Shown piece by piece: positions 34,953 to 43,873 of a stretch of 64,000 nt of DNA. This DNA comes from Leifsonia poae (lineage in GTDB: Bacteria; Actinomycetota; Actinomycetes; Actinomycetales; Microbacteriaceae): positions 3,286,001 through 3,350,000 of the forward strand of contig NZ_JAIHLP010000002.1 in the NCBI RefSeq assembly GCF_020009625.1, read 5' to 3'. A model generated the notes under the pieces. The model was not told the DNA's origin. It worked only from the letters and a program-made list of their open reading frames with translations, and did no database searches. A program made the translations under genes and the position numbers. Numbering within the stretch: the stretch's first letter is position 1; every line of letters begins with the position of its first letter.

Positions 34953-35879
34953 ATGCCGACGCCCGTCATCACCGCCAACAACCTCGTCAAGAAGTACAAG
35001 ACGTTCGCCGCCGTCGACGGGATCTCGTTCGAGGTCGCGCCGGGGGAGTCATTCGGTCTGCTCGGGCCGAACGGCGCCGGCAAATCCACCACCATGCGAA
35101 TGGTGGGCGCGGTCTCCACCCGCACGGAGGGCGAGCTGAGCATTCTGGGCCTCGACCCCGATCGGTACGGGCCGGAGATCCGCTCCCAGCTGGGTGTCGT
35201 TCCGCAATCCGACAACCTCGACACGGAACTGCGGGTGCGGGACAACCTGATCGTCTACGGTCGCTACTTCGGTCTGCCGATAGCGCGGGTCAGACGACGC
35301 GCTGACGAGTTGCTCGCCTTCGCGCAGTTGGAAGACAAGGCGAAGGCCAAGGTCGACGATCTCTCCGGCGGCATGAAACGCCGCCTCACGATCGCGCGGG
35401 CGCTCATCAACGACCCGCGCATCCTGCTGCTCGACGAGCCGACCACCGGTCTCGACCCGCAGGCCAGGCACATCCTCTGGGACAGGCTGTTCCGGCTGAA
35501 GGAACAGGGCACCACACTCGTGCTGACCACGCACTACATGGACGAGGCCGAGCAGCTCTGCGATCGACTGGTGGTGGTCGACAAGGGCAGGATCATGGCC
35601 GAAGGGTCGCCCGCGGCGCTCATCCGGCAATACTCGTCGCGCGAGGTGCTGGAGGTGAGGTTCGGTTCCGAACGCAACGCCGAGGTGGCCGGCTTGCTCG
35701 ACGGTATCGGTGAGCGGGTGGAAGTGCTGCCGGACCGCATCCTGGTCTACGGCGACAGCGGCGAGAGCGAGCTGGTGCGGATCACGGAACGCGGTCTGCG
35801 TCCTCTGACCAGCCTGGTGCGGCGATCGAGCCTCGAAGATGTGTTCCTGCGCCTCACCGGGCGGAGTCTCATCGAATGA
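34953..35879 (+). CDS. ABC transporter ATP-binding protein, NodI/DrrA type
   Basis: This 308-residue ATPase has Walker A GPNGAGKST at 42, Q-loop GVVPQSDNLD, signature LSGGMKRRL, Walker B LLLDEPTTGLD and H-loop TTHYMDEAEQLCDR. The C-terminal extension (LLDGIGERVEVLPDRILVYG) is that of NodI-like members. It overlaps the first permease gene by 4 bases and powers a two-permease ABC-2 exporter. NodI/NodJ export lipooligosaccharides in rhizobia; actinobacterial homologues are of unknown substrate, and drug or glycolipid export is possible. Confidence 0.9.
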   Translation: MPTPVITANNLVKKYKTFAAVDGISFEVAPGESFGLLGPNGAGKSTTMRMVGAVSTRTEGELSILGLDPDRYGPEIRSQLGVVPQSDNLDTELRVRDNLIVYGRYFGLPIARVRRRADELLAFAQLEDKAKAKVDDLSGGMKRRLTIARALINDPRILLLDEPTTGLDPQARHILWDRLFRLKEQGTTLVLTTHYMDEAEQLCDRLVVVDKGRIMAEGSPAALIRQYSSREVLEVRFGSERNAEVAGLLDGIGERVEVLPDRILVYGDSGESELVRITERGLRPLTSLVRRSSLEDVFLRLTGRSLIE

Positions 35880-36721
35880 GCGACATGATGACGGTGGCCG
35901 GCGAGAGTCGCGCGGCGCTCGCCGCCGCGGTGCGACCACGCAGATTCGGTGCGTGGTACGTGGCGGAGCACAGGTTCCGCGTGATGCGCTCCTACCTGCA
36001 GACCCTGCTGGTGACCGCGTTCGGCTATCCGCTGCTCTACCTGCTCGCGATGGGCGTGGGCCTCGGCAGCCTGGTTGACCACACGCAGGGGCAGCAGGGC
36101 GTCGGGGGTGTCGACTACCTCACCTTCGTCGCTCCGGCTCTGCTGTGCACGGCCGCCGTGACAGTGGCGAGCGAAGAGTTCACCTATCCGGTGATGCTCG
36201 GCTTCAAATGGAATCCCACCTTCTTCGGCATGAACGCCGCCCCCATCGCCCCTGGTCAGATCATCGACGGCATCGTGATCTCGGTCACGGCGCGGCTGCT
36301 CGTGGCCGGGGGGCTGTACTTCGCCATCATGGTGCTGTTCGGCGCGGTTCCCTCGGCGCTCGGGGCCGTCTCGATCCTGGTCGGCACCCTTGGCGGCCTC
36401 GCGTTCGGTACGCCTGTGATGGCGTTCGTGGCCACCCTGGAGCAGGACACCGGGCAGATCGCGATGCTGATGCGGTTCGTGCTGCTGCCGATGACGCTCT
36501 TCTCCGGAACCTTCTTCCCCCTCTCGTCGATGCCGTGGTTCCTGCAGTGGATCGGCTGGATCTCGCCGCTCTGGCATTCGACCGAGCTCGCCCGCGTCTT
36601 CACTTTCGGGGCCGTCGAGCCCCTGTGGCTGACGATCGTGCACGTGCTCTACCTCGGTGCTCTGTTCATCTCGTTCTGGCTGTGGGCTCGACGCATCGCA
36701 GGACGGAGGCTGAACAAGTGA
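35876..36721 (+). CDS. ABC-2 permease, NodJ-like (first)
   Basis: This 281-residue permease has six membrane segments. The NodJ-type segment LLAMGVGLGSLVD is at about 60, and FSGTFFPLSSMPWFLQWIGWISPLWHSTELAR near 220 is the ABC-2 signature region. It overlaps the ATPase gene before it and the second permease after it by 4 bases each. Confidence 0.88.
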   Translation: MSDMMTVAGESRAALAAAVRPRRFGAWYVAEHRFRVMRSYLQTLLVTAFGYPLLYLLAMGVGLGSLVDHTQGQQGVGGVDYLTFVAPALLCTAAVTVASEEFTYPVMLGFKWNPTFFGMNAAPIAPGQIIDGIVISVTARLLVAGGLYFAIMVLFGAVPSALGAVSILVGTLGGLAFGTPVMAFVATLEQDTGQIAMLMRFVLLPMTLFSGTFFPLSSMPWFLQWIGWISPLWHSTELARVFTFGAVEPLWLTIVHVLYLGALFISFWLWARRIAGRRLNK

Positions 36722-37548
36722 CCTCGACCGACGAACAGTTCATCGCGACCGTGGCGCACACCCGGCCGCTGCGCGCCCTCTACGCGGGAAACGCATCCTC
36801 CGTGATGCAACGCGGATGGCTGGCCACGCGGAGCACCAACTGGCTCGTCGTCGTGAGCGGCTTCTTCGAGCCGATCTTCTACCTGCTCTCGCTCGGTGTC
36901 GGGCTCGGCTCCCTGGTCGGGAATGTCACGACCAGCGGCGGTCAGCCGGTGGCGTATGCCGCATTCATCGCGCCGGCGCTGCTGGCCACCTCGGCGATGA
37001 ACGGTGCGGTGTACGACTCCACCTGGAACGTCTTCTTCAAGATGCACTTCGCCAAGCTCTATGAGGGGATGCTCTCCACCTCGCTCGGCCCGCTCGACGT
37101 GGCTCTTGGGGAGATCCTGCTGGCGCTGCTTCGAGGCGCGCTCTATGCGATCGGATTCATGCTCGTGATGCAGGCGCTCGGGCTGAACCTCTCCTGGTGG
37201 GCCGTCCTCGCGTTGCCGGCCGTGCTGCTCATCGCCTTCGGGTTCGCCAGCTTCGGGATGGGCATCACCAGCTACATGAAGACCTTCCAGCAGATGGACT
37301 GGATCAACTTCGTCATGCTGCCGATGTTCCTGCTCTCGGCCACGTTCTACCCGATCACGGTCTATCCGCAGTGGATCCAGTGGATCATCCAGGCGCTGCC
37401 GCTCTGGCATGGCGTCGAGCTCGTCCGCGACCTGACCACCGGCGCCGTCGGGTTCGGCCTCCTCTGGCATGTGCTGTACTTCGCCGTCATGGTCGTGCTC
37501 GGTCTCGTGCTCACCACGCGCAGGCTGCGAGCCCTCTTCCTCGACTGA
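36718..37548 (+). CDS. ABC-2 permease, NodJ-like (second)
   Basis: This 276-residue permease is paralogous to the preceding one. Both have the LGVGLGSLV segment, and here the end motif is LLSATFYPITVYPQWIQWIIQALPLWHGVELVRDL. GTG 36718 overlaps the previous stop (GTGA). The pair presumably forms a heterodimer with the NodI-type ATPase. The duplication of NodJ into two different permeases is usual in actinobacteria. Confidence 0.88.
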   Translation: MTSTDEQFIATVAHTRPLRALYAGNASSVMQRGWLATRSTNWLVVVSGFFEPIFYLLSLGVGLGSLVGNVTTSGGQPVAYAAFIAPALLATSAMNGAVYDSTWNVFFKMHFAKLYEGMLSTSLGPLDVALGEILLALLRGALYAIGFMLVMQALGLNLSWWAVLALPAVLLIAFGFASFGMGITSYMKTFQQMDWINFVMLPMFLLSATFYPITVYPQWIQWIIQALPLWHGVELVRDLTTGAVGFGLLWHVLYFAVMVVLGLVLTTRRLRALFLD

Positions 37549-37630
37549 CGGCGATCGGTCGGAGCGCCGAGTGCAGCAGCCGCGACAGGTGTGCCGAGTG
37601 CGTGAGGAACGTGGAGGCTACGCTGGGGGC

Positions 37631-38086
37631 ATGGATACCCTGTTCGATGTTCTGCACGTGGTCTCGGCCGTCTTCATCGTCGGCCCGATGGCGATCCTGC
37701 CCATGACGGCCATGCGCGCCGTTCGGGCGGGCAACGCCTCTCAGGTCGCGGTTCTTGCGAAGTCCACGAACCTCTTCTCGCTGCTCTCCCTGCTGGTCGT
37801 GGTCTTTGGCTTCGGCGTGATGGGGATGTCCGACAAGAAGTACGACCTCTCCGTGACGACTCCGTGGATCCTCTGGTCGATCATCGCCTACGTCGTCGCC
37901 CTCGCCTTGACGCTCTTCGTCGTCGTGCCGACGATGCGCAGGGCGGCCGAGGCGCTCGAGGCGAGTGCCGCATCCCCGGCCGGAGCCACGGCGTCGGCGC
38001 CGAGCTATCCCGCGATCGCCGCAGGCTCGGGCGTTGCCAGTCTGCTGCTCGTGCTCGTCGTCGTCCTCATGGTCTGGAAGCCCTGA
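37631..38086 (+). CDS. Small four-helix membrane protein (DUF2269-like)
   Basis: This 151-residue protein has membrane segments at about 5-25, 45-67, 78-103 and 128-150, and an Ala/Ser-rich cytoplasmic stretch before the last. The N-terminus (LFDVLHVVSAVFIVGPMAIL) resembles DUF2269-type proteins. No function is known. It ends opposite the riboflavin operon, with a large hairpin between. Confidence 0.6.
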   Translation: MDTLFDVLHVVSAVFIVGPMAILPMTAMRAVRAGNASQVAVLAKSTNLFSLLSLLVVVFGFGVMGMSDKKYDLSVTTPWILWSIIAYVVALALTLFVVVPTMRRAAEALEASAASPAGATASAPSYPAIAAGSGVASLLLVLVVVLMVWKP

Positions 38087-38129
38087 CCCCTCTGCGCCCG
38101 GCGTCCGACGAGGACGCCCGACAACGCAC

Positions 38130-38174
38130 GTACGCCGCCGAGACCACGGAGAAATCGTGGACTCGGCGGCGTAC
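38130..38174. terminator. Bidirectional terminator hairpin at the end of the riboflavin operon
   Basis: GTACGCCGCCGAG pairs with CTCGGCGGCGTAC, and after one mismatch CCACG pairs with CGTGG around a short AT-containing loop. The 18-bp stem lies between the convergent membrane-protein and ribH genes. Confidence 0.7.
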
Positions 38175-38189
38175 TGGCGTTTCTGGCGG

Positions 38190-38660
38190 TCAGAGGGAGC
38201 GGAGGAGGAGGCCGGTGCTGAGGGCGGCGTGCGCTGCCTCAGCGCCCTTGTCTTCGCGGGAGCCGGGGAGGCCGGCGCGATCCAGACCCTGGGCTTCATC
38301 ATCGAGCGTGAGCACGCCGAACCCGACCGGCTTGCCGGTGTCGAGCGCGACCCGGGTGAGCCCGTCGGTGGCCGCGGAGGACACATACTCGAAGTGCGGC
38401 GTGCCACCACGGATGATCACACCGAGCGCGACGACCGCATCCGCGCCCGCCTCCAGCGCGCCCTTGCTCACGACCGGGAGCTCGAAGCTGCCCGGCACGC
38501 GCACGACGGAGTAGCTCGCGCCCGCCTCCGCCAGGGTGCGCTCGGCGCCGGCGATGAGCCCGTCGGTGATCTGCTCGTGCCAGGTTCCGGCGACGATCAC
38601 GACGGTGAGGCCGCTCCCGTCGATCCTCTCCTGCGTCTCCGGGGCTCCTGCTCCGCTCAT
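38190..38660 (-). CDS. ribH: 6,7-dimethyl-8-ribityllumazine synthase
   Basis: This 156-residue enzyme joins the ribityl-pyrimidine and dihydroxybutanone phosphate into lumazine, the penultimate step of riboflavin synthesis. [37 protein letters not shown] with the catalytic His, and [14 protein letters not shown] are the family motifs. It is the last gene of the operon and overlaps ribBA by 4 bases. Confidence 0.96.
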   Translation of the reverse strand: MSGAGAPETQERIDGSGLTVVIVAGTWHEQITDGLIAGAERTLAEAGASYSVVRVPGSFELPVVSKGALEAGADAVVALGVIIRGGTPHFEYVSSAATDGLTRVALDTGKPVGFGVLTLDDEAQGLDRAGLPGSREDKGAEAAHAALSTGLLLRSL

Positions 38661-39925
38661 CGTGCTGTCCTTTCCGCTGTGATCTCTGTCGAGGCGATGA
38701 CATGACCCATCCGGTCACGCTTGGTTTCGAGGTATCCCTCGTTGTATGCGCCGACACCGACCACGAGCGGAACCCGCTCGCTGACCTCGATGCCGTGCTC
38801 CTGAAGTTGGCGCACCTTCTCCGGGTTGTTGGTCAGCAGCCGCACCGATTCGATGCCGAGGTCTTGCAGGATGGCCGTGGCCGCCCCGTAGTCCCGGGCA
38901 TCGATGGGCAGGCCGAGGGCCAGGTTCGCATCGAGGGTATCCAGTCCCTCTTCCTGCAGCTTGTATGCCCGCAGCTTGTTGATCAGGCCGATCCCGCGGC
39001 CCTCGTGCCCGCGCAGGTAGACGACGACGCCGCCCTCGCGCTGGATCGTGTCGAGAGCTGTGTCGAGCTGCGGTCCGCACTCGCATTTGAGCGAGCCGAA
39101 CGCCTCGCCGGTCAGGCATTCCGAATGCACGCGGATGAGGGTTCCGGAGGCGCCCGGCGTTCCGGAGACGATGGCTACATGGTCTGCTCCCGTCATGCGA
39201 TCGCGGTAGGCGCGCATCCGGAACGGACCGTGCACGGTGGGAACCGTGGTCTCCACCTCGAAGATGACGCGTGAGGTCTCAGGAACGGGGGCCACGCTCT
39301 CGAGCGGCTCGTCGCAGTGGAACTCCTGCAGGTACGCGATGAGCGCCTCGATCGTGATGACGAGCACGCCTTCCCGCTCGCCGAGCTCGATCAACCCGGG
39401 CAGGCGCATCATCTCGCCGTCGTCGGCGACGATCTCGGCGATCGCCGCGACCGGTGTGAGGCCGGCCAGTTTGAGCAGGTCGACGGCTGCTTCGGTGTGA
39501 CCGTCGCGCTCCCGCACGCCGCCGTCCACCGCGCGCAGCGGCAGGATGTGGCCCGGCCGGTGCAGACTGGCCGGCGTCGAGTGCAGGTCGGCGAGCACGC
39601 GCAGCGTGTGGGCTCGGTCGGCCGCGCTGATGCCCGTGCTGAGGCGGTTGGCCGCGTCGACGCTCACTGTGTAGTTGGTGCCACGCGAGTCTTCGTTCGT
39701 GGCGACCATCACGGGGAGGTCGAGACGGTCGGCGATCTCGTTGGTCATCGGGGCGCAGATGAACCCGGACGAGTTCTTCACCGTCCAGGCGATCCACTCC
39801 TGGCTGGCCAGTTCGGCGGCGATGATCACGTCGCCCTCGTTCTCGCGGCTCTCGTTGTCGGCGACGATCACCGGCTTGCCGGCTCGCAGATCGGTGAGGG
39901 CCTGGGGGATGGTGGCGAGACTCAT
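38657..39925 (-). CDS. ribBA: Bifunctional DHBP synthase / GTP cyclohydrolase II
   Basis: This 422-residue fusion supplies both branches of the pathway. The N-terminal part (to about 205) is 3,4-dihydroxy-2-butanone-4-phosphate synthase, with [16 protein letters not shown] and [13 protein letters not shown]. The C-terminal part is GTP cyclohydrolase II, with zinc ligands in [19 protein letters not shown] and [14 protein letters not shown] 39925 overlaps the ribE stop by 4 bases. RibBA fusions are usual in actinobacteria and Firmicutes. Confidence 0.97.
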   Translation of the reverse strand: MSLATIPQALTDLRAGKPVIVADNESRENEGDVIIAAELASQEWIAWTVKNSSGFICAPMTNEIADRLDLPVMVATNEDSRGTNYTVSVDAANRLSTGISAADRAHTLRVLADLHSTPASLHRPGHILPLRAVDGGVRERDGHTEAAVDLLKLAGLTPVAAIAEIVADDGEMMRLPGLIELGEREGVLVITIEALIAYLQEFHCDEPLESVAPVPETSRVIFEVETTVPTVHGPFRMRAYRDRMTGADHVAIVSGTPGASGTLIRVHSECLTGEAFGSLKCECGPQLDTALDTIQREGGVVVYLRGHEGRGIGLINKLRAYKLQEEGLDTLDANLALGLPIDARDYGAATAILQDLGIESVRLLTNNPEKVRQLQEHGIEVSERVPLVVGVGAYNEGYLETKRDRMGHVIASTEITAERTAR

Positions 39926-40590
39926 AGCGTGCTCCGTTCGATGGAAGGGTCGATGACGGACGGTGGCAGAACCGTCTCCCGGGTGGCGTAGCCGAGTCCG
40001 AGCATTCGTTCGACGTGACGCGCGAGAATGTCGGTCTCGATGTTCACCCGGTCGCCGACCACCCGGTCGCCGAGGGTGGTGGCGGTGAGGGTCTCGGGGA
40101 TGAGCGATACCTCGAACCAGCCGTCGTCCGGGCCGCCGCCGACGGCACTGACGGTGAGTGAGACCCCGTCGACCGCAATGGAGCCTTTGCGGGCGACCAG
40201 CGGCGCATGTTCGGGATCGAGGCTCAGCCGTACGACCCGCCAGGCGCTGCCGTCGGTGATCGCCAGCACGGTCGCGGTGCCGTCGATGTGCCCCTGCACG
40301 ATGTGACCGCCGAGACGGTCGCCCACCTGAGCGGCTCGTTCCAGGTTCACGCGCCGACCGGGGCGGACCCCGTCGAGCGTGCTCATGGCGAGTGTCTCGG
40401 CCATCACGTCCGCTGTGAAGGTCTCGGCGTCCTGGTCGATCACGGTCAGGCACACGCCGCTCACCGAGATCGAGTCGCCGTGTTTCGCGTCGCCGACCGC
40501 GATCGGTCCGCGCACGGTCAGGCGTGCGGCATCGTCCGCCCAGTCGACGGCGGTGATCTCGCCGAGCTCTTCGATGATTCCGGTGAACAT
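39922..40590 (-). CDS. ribE: Riboflavin synthase, alpha chain
   Basis: This 222-residue protein begins with the invariant MFTGIIEELG and has two lumazine-binding repeats (SISVSGVCLTV near 40 and SIAVDGVSLTV near 140). It dismutates two lumazines to riboflavin. The ATG follows directly on the ribD TGA with no gap, so translation is coupled. Confidence 0.96.
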   Translation of the reverse strand: MFTGIIEELGEITAVDWADDAARLTVRGPIAVGDAKHGDSISVSGVCLTVIDQDAETFTADVMAETLAMSTLDGVRPGRRVNLERAAQVGDRLGGHIVQGHIDGTATVLAITDGSAWRVVRLSLDPEHAPLVARKGSIAVDGVSLTVSAVGGGPDDGWFEVSLIPETLTATTLGDRVVGDRVNIETDILARHVERMLGLGYATRETVLPPSVIDPSIERSTL

Positions 40591-41616
40591 TCAGTCTCCT
40601 TCTGGTGTCACATGCTCGGGTACGGCGCTGACGAACAGGTCGACGCCCAGGTTCTCGACCGATCGGATGCGCAACCGGCGCTGCTCGCCGATGGTTCCGA
40701 CGCCGATGTCGCCGAGCGCGAGCCGGCTACCGCCGAGCAGGGTCGGCGCCAGGTAGATCGCGTATTCGTCCACGAGGCCGGCGGCGATGAACGCGCTGGC
40801 CAGGGTGGGGCCGCCCTCGACGTACACGCGTCGGAACCCACGCGCGTGCAGGTCGCGCACCACCTCGGCCACGTCGTGGGTGCCCTCGAAGAGCACCGGA
40901 TGCGGGTGCCGGAACACGGCCGCGTCTTTCGGGATCGCGCGCATCCCGACCACTACCGGGGTGGGCTGGGTGGCGAGCAGTTCGCCGGCGTCGCCGCGGG
41001 CGGTGAGGCTGGGGTCGTCGGCGAGCACGGTGCCCGTGCCGACGACAATGGCATCGGAAGCCTTGCGTTGCTCGTGCACCCGTTGCCGCGCGGCGGCGCC
41101 GGTGATCCAGCGGCTGGTGCCGTCGGCCGCGGCCGCGCGCCCGTCGAGGCTGCTCGCCCACTTCACGGTGATGCGTGGTCTCCCGAGCCGTGCTGCGGTG
41201 AGCCAGTCTTCGAGGAAATCTTCGACCTCGTCGGCCTGCACGCCGTCGATCACCTCCACGCCGGCCGCGCGCAGGCGCGCCGCCCCACCGCCGGAGGCGT
41301 GACCCGGATCGCTCACGGCGTAGACGACGCGCGTGACGCCGGCCGCGATGAGCGCCTCGGAGCAGGGGCCGGTGTGCCCGGTGTGGTTGCAGGGCTCCAG
41401 CGTGACCACGGCGGTCGCACCGCGCGCGCCGGACTCGGCCAGCTTGCTGAGCGCGTCGACCTCAGCGTGCGCGGTCCCGACGCCGCGGTGCCAGCCTTCG
41501 GCGATCACTGTGCCGTCCGGGTCGAGGATCACACACCCGACGCGCGGGTTAACGCCGCCGGCGGGGCCGTTGTGCGCCAACTCGATGGCGGTGCGCATCG
41601 CCGCATCCCACGTCAT
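40591..41616 (-). CDS. ribD: Bifunctional diaminohydroxyphosphoribosylaminopyrimidine deaminase / reductase
   Basis: This 341-residue protein opens the operon. The N-terminal deaminase has zinc ligands in HAEVDAL and LEPCNHTGHTGPCSEAL. The C-terminal reductase starts around ITVKWASSLDGRAA and includes VYVEGGPTLASAFI. It carries out steps 2 and 3 of riboflavin synthesis. The leader contains an FMN riboswitch, so expression is switched off by FMN. Confidence 0.96.
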   Translation of the reverse strand: MTWDAAMRTAIELAHNGPAGGVNPRVGCVILDPDGTVIAEGWHRGVGTAHAEVDALSKLAESGARGATAVVTLEPCNHTGHTGPCSEALIAAGVTRVVYAVSDPGHASGGGAARLRAAGVEVIDGVQADEVEDFLEDWLTAARLGRPRITVKWASSLDGRAAAADGTSRWITGAAARQRVHEQRKASDAIVVGTGTVLADDPSLTARGDAGELLATQPTPVVVGMRAIPKDAAVFRHPHPVLFEGTHDVAEVVRDLHARGFRRVYVEGGPTLASAFIAAGLVDEYAIYLAPTLLGGSRLALGDIGVGTIGEQRRLRIRSVENLGVDLFVSAVPEHVTPEGD

Positions 41617-41703
41617 CCCGGTTCGTCCTGTCTCTCGGTCGAGACGTCTTCCGGGGTCGCGTGACAGATGTCACCCGTGCAGCGGGCGTCGTGCGTCCGC
41701 TGC

Positions 41704-41859
41704 CGTGCTGCCTCCCATCCGGACTGAGCGGCCAGGCTGTCGCCTGACCCCATTACCGTCGGTGCCGGAATTCCACCGGCTCAGCAGTCGGGTGTCGAGA
41801 CACCGTTCCGCTCGCGGACTATCACCGCCGGTTCGGACTTTCACCGACCCCGGAGCACG
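41704..41859 (-). ncRNA. FMN riboswitch (RFN element) of the riboflavin operon
   Basis: Read on the minus strand, the conserved core pieces appear in order: GGGGTCGGTGAAAGTCCG, GGCGGTGATAGTCCGCGA, ACGGTAATGGGGTCAGG, CAGTCCGGATGGGAGG. The closing stem is CGTGCT/AGCACG. A second hairpin follows (GCAGCGG with CCGCTGC, plus strand about 41679-41703). It is a likely expression platform, and since it has no T-run it is more probably translational than a terminator. TACACT on the minus strand at 41873-41878 may be the -10 box. Confidence 0.95.
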
Positions 41860-41916
41860 TTTTCTGTTTCTGAGTGTAGTCAACGCGCCCACCGTTCGCG
41901 TATTCCCGTCGAACTG

Positions 41917-42768
41917 TTACGGCTCCCGGTGCACGATCCATCCGGCCGTCACGCCCTGAACAGCGGAACCGTCGAGGTCGGAGAGCTTCACGCCGACGAA
42001 TCCGCGGGCCGCGTCGGATGTCTGCACGCGGGCGGCGGGATGCTCCTCCGCGAGCACCTGGACGATCACCTCGGCGACACCCTCCGGTGTCTGTGCGCTC
42101 TCGGGCGAGAAGGCTCCGGCGACCCGGGCGAGGTAGGCGTCGAACAGCGGGCGGTAGGGCGAGTCGTCCGCGGGGGCCGAGGAGCCTGCCCCGACATTGG
42201 CGACGAACTCGGTCGAGACGGCGCCCGGCTCGATCACGGTCACCCGCACGCCGAGCGCGGCCGCCACCGGTGTGAGCGACTCCAGAAAGCCCTCCACCGC
42301 GAACTTGGCCGCGCAGTATGCCTCATTGAACGGCTGGCCGACCACGCCGCCGACGCTCGACACGGTCAGCAGCCGGCCGCCGCTCTCTCGCAGCAGGGGG
42401 AGCGCAGCCCGGGTGACGGCCACGACGCCGAAGAAGTTGACCTCCATGACATCGCGGACGGTTTGCAGCCCGTCGGTCTCGACGGTGCCGACGTGACCGG
42501 CCCCGGCGTTGTTGAGGAGCGCATCCAACCGCCCGTGGGTCGAACGGATGTGCGCGAAGCAGGCATCGATCGAGGCGGGGTCGGTGACCTCGAGCGGCTG
42601 CACGTCGAGCCGCACACCGGCATCCCGTGCCGCATCGTCGAGGGGGCCGCGCTTGGCGAGGTCGCGCATGGTGGCGACGACCGTGTGACCGGCGCGAGCG
42701 GCGGCGACGGCGGTGGCACGCCCGATCCCCGTCGATGTTCCGGTGATGAGGAGAACGGAGGCTGTCAT
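41917..42768 (-). CDS. Short-chain dehydrogenase/reductase, unknown substrate
   Basis: This 283-residue SDR has the cofactor motif TGTSTGIG at 9, NNAGAG, catalytic Ser in LLTVSSVGG and YCAAK with Tyr and Lys. FEA-like SDRs with NEAYCAAKFAVEGFLESL are common and poorly defined. It starts 4 bases after the SorC regulator stop and is probably co-transcribed with it, away from the glycerol genes. A role in polyol metabolism is possible by context only. Confidence 0.85.
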   Translation of the reverse strand: MTASVLLITGTSTGIGRATAVAAARAGHTVVATMRDLAKRGPLDDAARDAGVRLDVQPLEVTDPASIDACFAHIRSTHGRLDALLNNAGAGHVGTVETDGLQTVRDVMEVNFFGVVAVTRAALPLLRESGGRLLTVSSVGGVVGQPFNEAYCAAKFAVEGFLESLTPVAAALGVRVTVIEPGAVSTEFVANVGAGSSAPADDSPYRPLFDAYLARVAGAFSPESAQTPEGVAEVIVQVLAEEHPAARVQTSDAARGFVGVKLSDLDGSAVQGVTAGWIVHREP

Positions 42769-42772
42769 GCGC

Positions 42773-43750
42773 TCAGTCTGACAGCGCTACCAGTGCGCGC
42801 GCCGTGCCTTCGTCGACGATGAGGTCAGTGATGAGCTCGGCGGTCAGTGCGCCGCGCAGGCTGTGCACTTTCGACGGCCCGGAGACGACGCACACCCGGC
42901 GGGGCACCCGCTTGATCAGGTCGATATCGGGGCCGCTCGCGCGCTCATTCAACAGGATGCCGTGGTGGCTGCCGTCCTCGCGGAAGAACACCGTGGCCAC
43001 ATCGCCGACCACACCGGATTCGTCGAGCGACGCGTAGTCGCGTGGCTCCAGGTATCCGCCGGCGTAGACATGCGAGCGCACCTCCGAGAACGGGGAGCCG
43101 AGCCCGAAGATGGCCGCGTCCATCCTCTCCTGGATGTCGAGGATGCGGCGGGTGCTGCGCTCGCGCCACATCGCCGTCTTGGTCTGCGCATCATCGAAGA
43201 GGGCGGGCACGGGGAACTCCTGGATCGTGCCCGAGAACGTGTCTCCGAAGCGGCGGAGGATCTCGCTCGCATAGAGCACGCCGGTCGTATACGTGTTGCC
43301 GGCGCCGTTCAGCTGCACGAACTCCACATTGTGGAGGTCTTTGGGGATGAGGTGGCGGCTGAGCGCGCTCATCGTGGAGCCCCAGGCGAGCCCGACCGTC
43401 ATGTTCGAGTCGATGAAACGGTCGAGAATCCGTGCAGCCGAGATCGCGACGCGCTCCAGCCTGTCCACATCGCTGATGGCGCTCGGCATCGGAACGATGT
43501 GCGCGGCGATACCGTAACGCTCATGGATCTCCTGCTGGATGCGCGTCGCCCCCTCGTGCGGCGTGGCGATCTGGATCGTGACGAGCCCGGACGCCCGCGC
43601 GTAGCTGAGCAGCCGCGAGACGCTGGACCGCGAGGTGTGCATCTCGTGGGCGATGGCCTCCATGGTGAGGTCTTGCATGTAGTAGAGGTGTCCCGCCTTC
43701 AGCGCGTCGCGCATCTTCTCGGGCAGGTTCTCGGTCTCGGGTGAAACCAT
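42773..43750 (-). CDS. SorC/DeoR-type sugar-binding transcriptional regulator, probable glycerol regulator
   Basis: This 325-residue protein has an N-terminal HTH (DLTMEAIAHEMHTSRSSVSRLLSYARASGLV) and a C-terminal SorC sugar-phosphate-binding domain with VGLAWGSTMSALSRHL and FGLGSPF. Such regulators respond to phosphorylated sugars or polyols. It is divergent from glpD, and a palindrome in the shared region recurs before glpF. Glycerol 3-phosphate or dihydroxyacetone phosphate is therefore a plausible effector. The start ATG at 43750 is assumed; the stop lies 4 bases before the SDR start. Confidence 0.88.
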   Translation of the reverse strand: MVSPETENLPEKMRDALKAGHLYYMQDLTMEAIAHEMHTSRSSVSRLLSYARASGLVTIQIATPHEGATRIQQEIHERYGIAAHIVPMPSAISDVDRLERVAISAARILDRFIDSNMTVGLAWGSTMSALSRHLIPKDLHNVEFVQLNGAGNTYTTGVLYASEILRRFGDTFSGTIQEFPVPALFDDAQTKTAMWRERSTRRILDIQERMDAAIFGLGSPFSEVRSHVYAGGYLEPRDYASLDESGVVGDVATVFFREDGSHHGILLNERASGPDIDLIKRVPRRVCVVSGPSKVHSLRGALTAELITDLIVDEGTARALVALSD

Positions 43751-43779
43751 CTCAGGCCTTTCCGACGGCTCTCGAAGCT

Positions 43780-43795
43780 CTGCACGTATGTGCAG
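43780..43795. promoter_or_regulatory. Palindrome in the SorC-glpD control region (predicted SorC operator 1)
   Basis: CTGCACGTATGTGCAG has perfect 6-base arms around 4 bases. The inner TGCAC-N4-GTGCA is shared with the site at 45623-45638 before glpF. Predicted to bind the regulator encoded at 42773-43750. Confidence 0.6.
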
Positions 43796-43873
43796 TCAGC
43801 TTGAACAAAGTGTCCGTCTCTCGAAAACTATAGCTGTCCCACAAACGCACCGACAGAACTTCAGGAGATACCC

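Noticed and set aside
32684..35305. An 873-codon plus-strand open frame across the ABC exporter and GAP-family genes
   Set aside because: Composition is that of an antisense shadow, and it crosses several real genes and a promoter region.
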